Assembly: GCF_000002875.2 (NCBI RefSeq)
Contig: NC_009415.2
Span: 10,001 to 74,000 of the forward strand
Reading direction: 5' to 3'
Source of the DNA: Leishmania infantum JPCM5
Taxonomy: Eukaryota; Euglenozoa; Kinetoplastea; Trypanosomatida; Trypanosomatidae
Length of the DNA stretch: 64,000 nucleotides
Shown here one piece after another: positions 47,733 to 56,675 of this stretch; position 1 is the stretch's first letter; every line of letters begins with the position of its first letter. The notes under the pieces were generated by a model that saw only the letters and a program-made list of their open reading frames with translations, had not been told where the DNA came from and did no database searches. Made by a program: the position numbers and the translations under genes.

Positions 47733-49298
47733 TCAGCTCTTCAGCACCTCCTCCGTGAGAAGAAAGCAAAGGCCAAGCTCCTTGTCGAGCGGGCAGCCAC
47801 TCACAAGCAGCGTGAGCCGCTCCGGTGTCACAGATTCCACCAGCGCAAACCCAAGCACAGTACCATGCCGGATTCTGCGCTCGAACACACTGAAAGGGAG
47901 TCGGTGAAGCTCCCCGTCAGGGCTGCGTTCGTACTCAGTGGCTGTGCTGATTGCGACGATTCGGTCCTTCAGGGCGACGTCCTGCAGGGTAATGAACGAC
48001 ACGGCCGCCACATCCGCCTTCTGCCGGTCCGCGTCCTCGCTGTCCATCATCGGCAGCAGTGTCGACATGGCGGCGATCGCTGCCGCACCGACGGTTGCGA
48101 CGCGCACCTGCGAGGCCTCGAGGGTGATGAGGGTCGGCTTCACTGGCGATGTCGGGGTGCCGAAGAAGTACTGCAGCCACCGCTGGCGATTCAATAGCGG
48201 CACCGGCACCGAGTTTACCAGCTCCACGGAGTCTAAAAGAAAGACCTTGAAGTGCTGCCCACCTCCGCAGTCCACCTCGGGCGGCACGTTCCAGCGCGGA
48301 TCAAGCATCGCCTGCACAATGTTCATCGACCCTTCACCACCAAAGCGCTCCCATGCACGCTGCACCAGCTTCCACCGCAGCCATGAGCTACCGACGACGC
48401 AAACGTGATCGATGTCGGCTGCCACAATGGTGTCCAGGAGTGTGTCGAGTGGGTTCGTCTGCGTCTTACCGCTTCCCAGGGCGGCAGGTGCAGGCGAAGC
48501 AGAGGCGGTTGGGTCGACGCTCGGCACCGCCGCCGCCGCCGCTTCCGCCTGCTCCACCGCGTGCGGCTCCACCACGCCAAAGTCAAAGAACAGTCCGCCC
48601 ACGCGGCAGCGCTCACTGCGCGCCATCTTCTCCATGCCGTTCGGCAGAAGCTGCTGCACCCAGTGCAGGTAGAGTCGTGGGTTGGCCACACGCGACTGGC
48701 CGACTTGGGCATACAGCGCCGGCGTCAGATTCATCTCCTCCTCGATGTCCATGCAGTGCTGGGCGTGGAAAAGCGCTATACTGCCTGGGAACGCGAAGGC
48801 AGGGGTGTCCAGCACCCCATCGAGCAGCAGGGGGTGGTAGCCGAGGCGCACGGCAAAGTTGCTCAGCCAGCGAACATAGGTGCTCGCCCCGCAGTGGTGG
48901 CGGTCGCTCACGAAGAGCACGCGAGGTCCGACGTCGTCGCGGCCGCGGGCCTCCACTCGTGCTCGCTCCAGGTGGGAGTGAAAATCCAGCAACGAGCGCA
49001 CCCAGGTCGCCCCGAGCGACGTCGCATAGCAGCGCTGCAGCACCGTCGGCGGTGCCACCAGCGACAGGGTGCAGCCGGTGGAGGTGAAGATGCTAAGGGA
49101 GCGACCGGGCGGCAGGTGCACTGGCACTCCCGGGATCAGCTCTGTCCCAAATACCTCTGCCCGCGCCGCGGTTGACGTGTCGTCGTCTTCCACCGGCTTT
49201 CGCAGGGTCACCTTGGACAGCTGTGTGGAGGAGAGCGAGGTGATGATGCGCAGCTCGCAGAAGGAGCCGAGAACGTACTCCCGCTCCAAGGCTACCAT
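47733..49298 (-). CDS. CLP1: CLP1-family pre-mRNA 3'-end/RNA-processing factor with degenerate P-loop
   Basis: 521 residues from the ATG at 49298, right after a strong acceptor. Clp1 is part of cleavage factor II in mRNA 3' processing and, in animals, an RNA 5'-kinase with the tRNA-splicing endonuclease. The N-terminal beta domain (LREYVL-like EREYVLGSFCELRI), GTELIPGVPVHLP and the post-P-loop NFAVRLGYHPLLLDG / FPGSIAL block identify the family. Walker A, normally GxxxxGKST, reads SDRHHCGAST at 131-140: the first Gly and the catalytic Lys are replaced (Lys to Ala at 138). ATP binding and kinase activity are therefore unlikely; a scaffold role in 3'-end formation, coupled in trypanosomatids to trans-splicing of the next gene, is inferred. 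A C-terminal Clp1 domain completes it. Confidence 0.85.
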   Translation of the reverse strand: MVALEREYVLGSFCELRIITSLSSTQLSKVTLRKPVEDDDTSTAARAEVFGTELIPGVPVHLPPGRSLSIFTSTGCTLSLVAPPTVLQRCYATSLGATWVRSLLDFHSHLERARVEARGRDDVGPRVLFVSDRHHCGASTYVRWLSNFAVRLGYHPLLLDGVLDTPAFAFPGSIALFHAQHCMDIEEEMNLTPALYAQVGQSRVANPRLYLHWVQQLLPNGMEKMARSERCRVGGLFFDFGVVEPHAVEQAEAAAAAVPSVDPTASASPAPAALGSGKTQTNPLDTLLDTIVAADIDHVCVVGSSWLRWKLVQRAWERFGGEGSMNIVQAMLDPRWNVPPEVDCGGGQHFKVFLLDSVELVNSVPVPLLNRQRWLQYFFGTPTSPVKPTLITLEASQVRVATVGAAAIAAMSTLLPMMDSEDADRQKADVAAVSFITLQDVALKDRIVAISTATEYERSPDGELHRLPFSVFERRIRHGTVLGFALVESVTPERLTLLVSGCPLDKELGLCFLLTEEVLKS

Positions 49299-49760
49299 GT
49301 CCTCCGATTCTGCAAGGGAGGGGGAGGGGGAGGGGGTGGGCAGAGCGGTGGTGGTCGACCGCAATCGCCGTCCTCGTGAAGGGGCGGCCGGTGCGAGCGG
49401 AGGGAGGGGCGGGAAGAGACGAAGGACAGGAGAGAGTGGGGAGGGGGGAAGGGGGAGGAGCGTCGGGTGAAATACCTACAAAAGGCGGTATCATTTTGTC
49501 ATGCGTGCGCTGCTACTGCTCCCTCACCCTGACTCCCGCACGCATCGCAAAACAGAGGGGTCAGCTGACTTCAACTGTATCTCCAGTATCGGTCCTTCAT
49601 GATCCTTTAGCTTCACATGTCCGCTTACGGTGTCTTTCTGCGTCACAAGAGGGGATCTCCAGGCACACATGGCGAAACTGCTTCCCTGTCCACATCACCA
49701 GCAGACGCGTGCCCCAAAGAAGGCGGGACGCATATTTAGCAGCCGTGCCACTGTGCGCAC
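49299..49760. other. Non-coding, about 0.46 kb
   Basis: CLP1 acceptor and the 3' UTR of the acidic gene. Nothing further recognised. Confidence 0.5.
49310..49341 (-). promoter_or_regulatory. Trans-splice acceptor for CLP1
   Basis: On the minus strand an unbroken CCCTCCCCC tract of about 28 bases ends in CTTGCAG, 11 bases before the ATG at 49298. It fixes the start downstream of the longer open frame. Confidence 0.75.
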
Positions 49761-50384
49761 TCACCGCCGCGCGTTTGCCGGCGTCTCAACAATCCAGCTG
49801 TTGTAGCCAGTAGGCAGTGAAGGCCGTGCGGCCGCTGGTTGGGGGACGAGCTGCTCTTCGACAACACCGTGGTCGTTCACTGTGGCTCGTCGGAGTAGGT
49901 GTGCCTCTTGCAGCACCTGCGCGACGGCCAGCAGCACATCTGTGTCGCCTTGCAGCATCGCTTTGGCGTGCTCCCGCTCCACCGGGTCGTCCATTTGACG
50001 GCGCAGCTCCTTGATGATGCTGTACACCTCCGCCGTGGCGATGCCGTGCACCTTGGATGGGGCGTGGACGGGCGGCAGTGGCGGCAGAGGGTACACCTGC
50101 CTCTCCTCCTCTTCGTCGCTGTCATCACCATCGTCCGCCTCCTCGTCCTCTTCGGCGTCGTCTTCTTCGTCGCCTTCTTCGTCAACAGCGTCGTCATCGT
50201 TGTCGGCGCCGTCCTGGTCAACGTCACTGGCGGCGGTGGAAGCCGCATTCGTGTCGGAGACCGTCGCGTCGTTGGGCTGCTCCTCTTCGTCTTCCTCGTC
50301 GTTGGACATGACCGCCTGATCCTCGCCCTCCATTTCTACTGCTGCAAGATGCGGTTCTTGCCCATCCGTCGAAGAGGGCTCCAT
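49761..50384 (-). CDS. Acidic protein of unknown function, 207 residues
   Basis: Starts MEPSSTDGQEPHLAAVEMEG at 50384; the frame extends upstream but only through leader. The first ~105 residues are almost entirely Asp/Glu with Ala/Ser, the kind of acidic tail seen in nucleolar factors and histone chaperones. A short folded-looking helical part follows (TAEVYSIIKELRRQMDDPVE, then LLAVAQVLQEAHLLRR), and the C-terminus ends in SWIVETPANARR. No known motif. A nuclear chaperone-like or nucleolar role is a weak inference. Confidence 0.6.
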   Translation of the reverse strand: MEPSSTDGQEPHLAAVEMEGEDQAVMSNDEEDEEEQPNDATVSDTNAASTAASDVDQDGADNDDDAVDEEGDEEDDAEEDEEADDGDDSDEEEERQVYPLPPLPPVHAPSKVHGIATAEVYSIIKELRRQMDDPVEREHAKAMLQGDTDVLLAVAQVLQEAHLLRRATVNDHGVVEEQLVPQPAAARPSLPTGYNSWIVETPANARR

Positions 50385-50971
50385 GGTGCTGTGCCTCTCT
50401 GCGTGGCTTAAACCTAGCACGGGCTGCTCATGGAGAGAGGCGTGCGCGAAAAGAAGCACAACCAAAGGGGTCCCCGCGGTGTGACAGGCGAAGGGAGGAT
50501 GGAGAGCGTATTCGTGGGGGTTGTGAAAAGCAAGGAGAAGGGAATGGAGGGGCGTATCGGTAGCAAGACGGTTCGGCGCACGAATTAGAAGCCGTCGGAG
50601 AGAGAGCAAGTGAGTGAGTGAGCACTTTAGAAGCGGTGCGGCCAGCGTGTAGCGGAGCAACGGAAGCGGGACGTGCGCCTGCCGAGGGCCTTTTGGGCAG
50701 GCGACTATCACTGTTGGTAGAGTTGAAAAGGATGCGGGACAACAGCGACACAGGGGTGTAGTCTACATCAAAATCGCCCCGGGGAGGGGGTGGCGACTAA
50801 AACGAACAAAGGAAGGGGACGCCCGCAACAAGCCCACCAGGGCACATCACGGAGAGTGGCGAAGAGGGGCAGCGGTGGTCAGCCATCCTGCCGTGCCGAG
50901 AAACACGTAGCGACGCAAGCACCGCCCAAGAGGGAGCACTGTACGTGCAACGTTGCCCTTCACTCCTCTTT
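50385..50971. other. Non-coding, 587 bases
   Basis: 3' UTR of CCDC39 and leader of the acidic gene. A purine tract at 50480-50550 (plus) is the likely splice signal region. No gene. Confidence 0.5.
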
Positions 50972-53551
50972 CTAGGCACTTTCAATCGACAGCTGATGGG
51001 CAGCGAGCATCTGCTTGACCACGTCAAGCACCTCGTCACCGGCTTCGCGGGAGAGAGAGAGGAGCTGAGCGACGGTGTTGTCGAGTCTCTCGCGTGCGCA
51101 GACGAGTTCGACATCGCGCGCGACGGCAGCATCGACGTTCTCCTTGGCCTTTCCAATGGCTTGATCGTAGCGAACAGAAGTCTCGCGCAACGTTAGGATG
51201 TCTTGGGTGACGGCCTCGTACTGTTGCAGCATCTGCTGCTGCGTGTGTCCGACACGCTCTTTCTCAAACGAGAGTGCTCGCAGCTCCTCCTGCTTGTTGC
51301 GTGTGGTGGCTTGAAAGTCGTTCGCCTCCAGAGCGCGGCGGCTTATTGCGCTCTTGAGCTCCTTGAACTTGGTCGTGAGCGCCTTCTGCGTCTGCACCTC
51401 CTCGTCCTTGTCGGAGACCTTGTCGAACTTATGCTTGTACTGCGCATTGCTCGCCTTGATGACAGCGATGGTCTTCTCGAGCTTCAGCATCTCCTTCTCC
51501 ATGCGACGGATGCGCGTGTCGAGGGAGTCGCCGCGGTACTGGAGGTCCTCACGCTCTTTCGCTGCCGCGATCACGAGTTGGACCTGCGACAAGCGCGCCT
51601 GCGCCGGGTCCATGCGGCCTACAAGCACCTCCTGTCTGTTCTTGACCGCCGTCAAGTTTTTCTGTCGGTCGAGAAGCTCCGTCACAAGGCGCTTGCGCTC
51701 CTCCTCCGCCAGCTTCGCCTCCATCTTCAGCAGACGGTGGTGTACTTCGATCTCCGCCTCGCGCTCCGCCACGTCAGCCTCGAGCTGCCGCTTCTTCTCC
51801 TCCAACGTGAGCAGCTCTGCATCCTTGGCTCTTAGCGCGTTGCGCAGACGGCGCAGCTGCAGCTCTAACGTGTCCACCTTGATAAGAAGGTCCTCGCGCT
51901 GCTTCTCTAGCTTCTTCTCTTCCCGTTCGTCGTGCGTGCAACGTAGGTCCATCTCTAATACCTCCTCAAGGGAACGCTTCTTCGTCATCTCCAGTTTCTC
52001 GATCAGCATGGTTGACTGCCGCATCTCCTCCCGCACCCGCTTCACTTGGTTCTGCAGGATTCTGTTTTGCTTCTCTAGCTCGTCCAGTGTGGCCTGCAGA
52101 AGATCGATCTTGCCGTGCAGCTCCTTCCGCTCCTCCTCGGTGCGCTCGCCTTTGGCGCGGCCCACACGCTTCTCCATCTGCTGGACGCTGAATTCGATGT
52201 TGTACAGCACCCCCTGCTGAGAGAAAGACTCCCCATCCAGCTGGTTGATCTTGGCGTTGTAGTTCTTGCCCTGTGCCTGCGCCCCACTGATCTCGCCCAG
52301 GGTCGTCGTCTGAGCCGCGCGCACATCGGAAAGCTCCTGGTTCGCCTTGAAGGCCGCCGTCTTGAGCTGCTCAATGTCCTTGGCGACGTTGTGGGAGGCC
52401 GTTTCAGCGTCCTTCAGCAGCTGCGCAATAAAGTCGGCTTGCTTCTGAAGATCGGTGGCGGCCATCTCCTCCTCCTTGAGTCTCTCCGCTACAGTGGCTC
52501 GGCGCTTCTCTGTCATCGTCAGTTCCTTGTTGCGGCGCTCGATCTCGGTGATGGTCTCCTGCAGCTGGAGGATCGCCGCCCGCTTGTCCCGCGTGGCCCG
52601 TGACGCCTCCTCACGAAGGGCATCCACCTCGTCCTGTATGCTCTGCACCTGCTGCGTCAGCACCGGCACCGCCTCCTGCAGCTTCTGCGACGTCTTCTCG
52701 CGCTCTTGGATGGTGTAATTGATCACCGCCGTCTCCTCCTTCGCCTCCTCGAGCGATTCCGACAGCGACTTCTTCAGCTGTTGCCGCTTCTGAATCCAGG
52801 CAACGCCGTCGGCATACTGCTCTGCCGCGATGCGGATGGCCTCGTCGCGCTCGGCGATGGTGCGAACCACCTGCTCCCACTCGTCTAGCATGCCGCTACG
52901 GTCGTCGTGAAGCTTGCGGTACTCGCTGGCGACGCGGTCCAGCTCCCCCTGCACGTGCTGCGTGGCGAGCATCTCCTCATCAAGCTGCTTGCGCTGCCTC
53001 CGCACGGTGGTCTCGAGCTTCTCAATGTGCTGAGTGAGCTGCTTGACCTTGGCCTCATCAAGCTTGCAGTAGCGCGCGATGGCTAGCTCGTCCTCCTCTT
53101 TTTGCCGACGGGCCTCGTCCCACTGCTCCAGCTCCTCCTGGTTGTAGTCCAGCGTCGTCTTGAGCTCCTCGATCTTCAGATTTCCGTGGAAGATGCGGTC
53201 TTGCACGGACGTGAGCCGGTCGCGTACGTCCTCGGCGCTTCGCTCCAGTTGTGTTTGCCGCTGCTGCAGCCGCGCGCACTCTCGTTCCATGACGCGGCAC
53301 ATGCTCTCCTCCGACTCAAGCTCGCGCTTCTTCGTCTCGGAGAGGCTCTGCGTGTTCACGATTTCTGCGCGGACGTTGCCAAGGTGCTCCTTCATAAACT
53401 GCAGCCGCCGCCGCTGGTCCTCGACGCCGCCCTGCCGCTCCTCCAGCTGCTGCTCAAAGCGCGTGAGCTGCGCAGTGAGCTCCTTGTTCGTGTTGTTGAG
53501 TAGCTCGAGCGGCAGCGCCTCGGCAGTCGCATCCACAACATCGAGATTCAT
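50972..53551 (-). CDS. CCDC39: CCDC39/FAP59, axonemal 96-nm molecular ruler
   Basis: 859 residues, almost entirely coiled coil, of the length expected for the family. CCDC39 and CCDC40 wind together along the doublet microtubule and set the 96-nm repeat that positions inner dynein arms and radial spokes. The match to human CCDC39 is at the N-terminus: NNTNKELTAQLTRFEQQLEE, the NTQSLSETKKRELESEE block (parallel to ITQSLCKARERETESEE) and LDYNQEELEQWDEARRQKEEDELAI. The rest continues the heptad pattern. No CCDC40 gene lies in this window. Expected in the flagellar axoneme. Confidence 0.88.
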   Translation of the reverse strand: MNLDVVDATAEALPLELLNNTNKELTAQLTRFEQQLEERQGGVEDQRRRLQFMKEHLGNVRAEIVNTQSLSETKKRELESEESMCRVMERECARLQQRQTQLERSAEDVRDRLTSVQDRIFHGNLKIEELKTTLDYNQEELEQWDEARRQKEEDELAIARYCKLDEAKVKQLTQHIEKLETTVRRQRKQLDEEMLATQHVQGELDRVASEYRKLHDDRSGMLDEWEQVVRTIAERDEAIRIAAEQYADGVAWIQKRQQLKKSLSESLEEAKEETAVINYTIQEREKTSQKLQEAVPVLTQQVQSIQDEVDALREEASRATRDKRAAILQLQETITEIERRNKELTMTEKRRATVAERLKEEEMAATDLQKQADFIAQLLKDAETASHNVAKDIEQLKTAAFKANQELSDVRAAQTTTLGEISGAQAQGKNYNAKINQLDGESFSQQGVLYNIEFSVQQMEKRVGRAKGERTEEERKELHGKIDLLQATLDELEKQNRILQNQVKRVREEMRQSTMLIEKLEMTKKRSLEEVLEMDLRCTHDEREEKKLEKQREDLLIKVDTLELQLRRLRNALRAKDAELLTLEEKKRQLEADVAEREAEIEVHHRLLKMEAKLAEEERKRLVTELLDRQKNLTAVKNRQEVLVGRMDPAQARLSQVQLVIAAAKEREDLQYRGDSLDTRIRRMEKEMLKLEKTIAVIKASNAQYKHKFDKVSDKDEEVQTQKALTTKFKELKSAISRRALEANDFQATTRNKQEELRALSFEKERVGHTQQQMLQQYEAVTQDILTLRETSVRYDQAIGKAKENVDAAVARDVELVCARERLDNTVAQLLSLSREAGDEVLDVVKQMLAAHQLSIESA

Positions 53552-54433
53552 GTTGCACCGCTATGTGTCTGAGTGCGTGTAGGTGTGTGTGGCTAAGCGC
53601 GGAATGGACATCGAGAAACGACAACATCTCAAGGAGGCGCGAGGGTGGTGCGATTTGCCGAAGAGAGATGAAAGAGAAGGGGGGCGGGCAAAAAAAAAAA
53701 GGGGGCTGCAGACGAGTAGGAGGTGTGGCGGCAGAGCCACAGAAAGGGGGTCAGCATGGGGGCGGCAAGTTCAGGTTCGGAAATGTGGCACAGAGAGGGG
53801 GAGGGATCGTGTTGTGGACCCTGTGTACAACACACTCTGGCAGAAAGAATGACATCGGGGCATCTCGCCTCCGAGCTGACACGCGCCGCGTCTGCGCTTC
53901 CTGCTCCTGCTTTCGTGAGTCGGAGAACACGTTTACGAGGACGCTTTGGCCCGTGGCGGGCACTGCGAAACACTCGAAAGGCAACCGCAACAACGAATGA
54001 AATCCGCAGAGAGTGCAGAGGGATGAAGAGGCGAGCAGCGAGGCCATCCCAGGGGCGAGCAGCCTACAGACGGGAGGCGTGGGGTGGACGAGGGAAGAGC
54101 ATTGCAGCGCACAAGACCCGATGCGTTCTTCTGTCTCAGTGCTGCCGTCTTTAGACCCGCAGAATACGTGAAACCCTCTCCCCCTCCCCCTCTTTTTCAG
54201 CCGATCAGCGCGGTAGGGTGTCAATTGCAGCGCAGGAGGATGTACGCTTTTGTTTTGTTGGGAAGGCCGCCGCCAACGACCGCCTGCGCTGATGTCTCTC
54301 TCCTCGAGAGGTCATTTCCCGTTCCCGTTCCAGCCAGCTCCTTTTGTGTGCGTGCGACAACTCACGAGCAGAGTTGGGCAAAGACGAAGACCGTGCAGCA
54401 ATGTGGGGATGGTAATACACGAGTGCTGAGTCC
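53552..54433. other. Non-coding, 0.88 kb, 3' UTR of NO66
   Basis: An A-run at 53691-53700, G-rich patches, and no convincing frame. Possible CCDC39 leader signal near 53580-53640. No gene. Confidence 0.5.
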
Positions 54434-55957
54434 CTAGCTCGGTGCGTTACCGTTAGCGGAGGACCCCACGTGCAGAAGCCCGGCATCCCGCAGAGTCTCG
54501 ACCAGCAGCAGTTGGTTCTCGGCCACATCGTCGGAATCGTCGAAGCCCGGGAAGGGCAGCGCACTCACAGGCATCGTCTTGGGGTAGCTCGAGAGCAGCG
54601 TGGCAATCGCTGGCGCAAAGTCTGCCTCAAAGCGCAGCTCGCCCAACTCCCCGCCAAGGCAGACAGTCGAGTTTCGCCCCGTGTGGTACACCCGAGCTTC
54701 GCCGGGCACGTTCAGCAGCAGCCGCATACAGTTGCGAGAGATGAGGCGCACCCGGGAGGCGTGGCTGAGCCTTGTCGACGCCGGAGCCGCGCCGCTGTAC
54801 GTCCTGGACGGCGGCTGCAGCTTTCGGATTGTATCCTTGGCGTACACGTCGGCGCACATGTCCATGTTCCCTTCGTCGGTGAGCAGCAGCGTCAACTCCG
54901 CCACCATCTCACGCACCTTTGTCTGTAGGTTGGCGCGGTGCTCCTGCTGCTTCTCGCTGAGCGCGGCAAGGCCATGGGTGTCGCGAAAGACGGGGTTGTT
55001 AACCTCACCCACCACCTGCGGCATACTGCGTGGCAGGGCACGACGCCATTCCATTTTGTTGGCGGCGAGCTTCTCCACTGTGTACTGTGCGGCGCGGCTC
55101 ATGAAGTCTGCCCACGAGTTCATCTGGTTGGCCGAGAAGGTGATGTGCAGCGAGTGCGTCTTGAGTGTGGTCTTGCCCTGGTGTACCGTGCCGCGCGGCA
55201 TGTACAGCACATCGCCGGCCTTCAGGGTGATGGTGTGCTTGGGTGTGGGGAACAGCTCAGGCGCGTAGTCCTCGCTCGAGTGGCGCGCGAGCACATCGAC
55301 GTCCTCCGGCGGGTCGTAGAGGCACCACAGCTTCTCGCCCTCCAGCTGCAGAAGGAACACGTCCACGTCGTCGTAGTGCGGCGCGAAGCCTTGACTGTTG
55401 GCCGGCGTCCAGTAGCTGTTCACGCCGCAGTAGCAGTTGAACTCCTTCTCCATGCATCCGATGAAGGCGGAGTTGCTCTCGATGAACTCGTTGGGTCGCA
55501 GGAAGCGCACGGACCACCCGCCCTTCATGCACGTCTCCAGCTCGGCCGCATCCACGAGACCCTTCGTCCTGAAGGAGACACGCCTTTTGAGCTTGGGGTC
55601 GAACTTGACAACGTCGAGGTCGGCGCCGTAGCGTGACGGGTGCGTCTTGACGTGATCTAGCATGCGCTCCGTGGACCAATTCACCGGGGGTACGACACCG
55701 GGAAGGCCGCTTGCAAAGTACTCGCCGCTCCCGTGCGAAGCAACGAGATGCTTCCTTTCAAAGTACTTGCGGAAGAACTCCCCGCGGGACGTCTTTAATA
55801 GCCAGGAGAAGAAGTTCGGGTGCGCCTGGCTGCCGTGCGAAGCCTTGGGCAGCACAGCTGCCGTTTCTACCTTAGGCTTCCCGGCCGTCACCTCCAACGA
55901 TGCCTCCCTGGGGCGCTTGTCGCCGCTGCCCTTTTTGAGAGACGCTGCCTTTGTCAT
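54434..55957 (-). CDS. RIOX1: NO66/RIOX1-type JmjC ribosomal oxygenase
   Basis: 507 residues from the ATG at 55957. Fe(II)- and 2-oxoglutarate-dependent hydroxylase; human NO66 hydroxylates a histidine of ribosomal protein uL2 in the nucleolus, and histone demethylation has been claimed. The cupin/JmjC core carries the iron triad His194-x-Asp196 in FAPHYDDVDVFLLQ and His259 in PRGTVHQ. The flanking LEGEKLWCLYDPP and LKAGDVLYMPRG are the family's double-stranded beta-helix strands. The N-terminal 45 residues are Lys-rich, a likely nuclear/nucleolar signal. The winged-helix C-terminal domain ends the protein. An acceptor tract lies 45-105 bases upstream. Confidence 0.93.
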   Translation of the reverse strand: MTKAASLKKGSGDKRPREASLEVTAGKPKVETAAVLPKASHGSQAHPNFFSWLLKTSRGEFFRKYFERKHLVASHGSGEYFASGLPGVVPPVNWSTERMLDHVKTHPSRYGADLDVVKFDPKLKRRVSFRTKGLVDAAELETCMKGGWSVRFLRPNEFIESNSAFIGCMEKEFNCYCGVNSYWTPANSQGFAPHYDDVDVFLLQLEGEKLWCLYDPPEDVDVLARHSSEDYAPELFPTPKHTITLKAGDVLYMPRGTVHQGKTTLKTHSLHITFSANQMNSWADFMSRAAQYTVEKLAANKMEWRRALPRSMPQVVGEVNNPVFRDTHGLAALSEKQQEHRANLQTKVREMVAELTLLLTDEGNMDMCADVYAKDTIRKLQPPSRTYSGAAPASTRLSHASRVRLISRNCMRLLLNVPGEARVYHTGRNSTVCLGGELGELRFEADFAPAIATLLSSYPKTMPVSALPFPGFDDSDDVAENQLLLVETLRDAGLLHVGSSANGNAPS

Positions 55958-56001
55958 TGCGTGTTCACGCGTGGGCGACTGTGTCTGCAGCCGCTCCGGT
56001 T

Positions 56002-56062
56002 CTGACGCAGTGCAGTGGCGTGAGCGGAGAAGTGAGACACAAAGAGAGAGAAACAAAAGAAG
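56002..56062 (-). promoter_or_regulatory. Trans-splice acceptor and tract for NO66
   Basis: A minus-strand run rich in C/T (CTTCTTTTGTTTCTCTCTC) is followed, after a short spacer, by TCAG 45 bases before the ATG. Confidence 0.5.
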
Positions 56063-56458
56063 TGGTTGTGGTAACGGCAGGTAGACAACACCCCTGCCGC
56101 GGGTATCGGTGTGTAAGCTCCACCACCGAGTACACCTCGGCGTCGACGTCCACGTTGTGCGCGCATGCTAGCCTTCGGTTCTCGCTCCTGTGCAGATACA
56201 ATGACGAGCGTGACGATTTGAGCTCTGTGTGCAGCGGTCCGCATCTCGTGCGAGGAGGAGGGCAGTGCGCGAGCATCCGAAGGCGAACGTACGTAGAGAA
56301 CATGTCTGGCAGCGGCCCGAGGAGATGTCGCTCCTCTCTGCGCTTCACATTCGTTCGTCTTTGGTTATGCGCACGGCGGGCGTTTCTCAAAAGCAAAACC
56401 GACAACACACGGCACCAACAAGCCCCCCCTCCACACACACAGAGAGACAAACAGAGAG

Positions 56459-56483
56459 ACAGACACAGACACAGACACAGACA
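56459..56483. repeat. (ACAGAC)n repeat
   Basis: Four tandem copies of the hexamer in the 3' UTR of the DExH helicase gene, flanked by GAGAGAC variants. Confidence 0.75.
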
Positions 56484-56675
56484 CACCACGCGTAGGCAGG
56501 AGGAAGTGAGGACAGGTGTCAGCGAGCGCTGCTGATGCCACTCCACTGATCTCTTCGCACGCATGTGCACACGTGAGCGCACGCCGAAAAACAACAACAG
56601 AAACAATGGGAATCGAATCAACTCAGACGCTAGCCGCCGTCCCTGACAAGGTCACGCGCCACCCCAACGCCGTCT

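Larger units (their letters stand above)
55958..56675. other. Non-coding, 0.72 kb, 3' UTR of the DExH helicase
   Basis: NO66 acceptor (56002-56062) and an (ACAGAC)n stretch at about 56459-56483. No gene. Confidence 0.5.
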
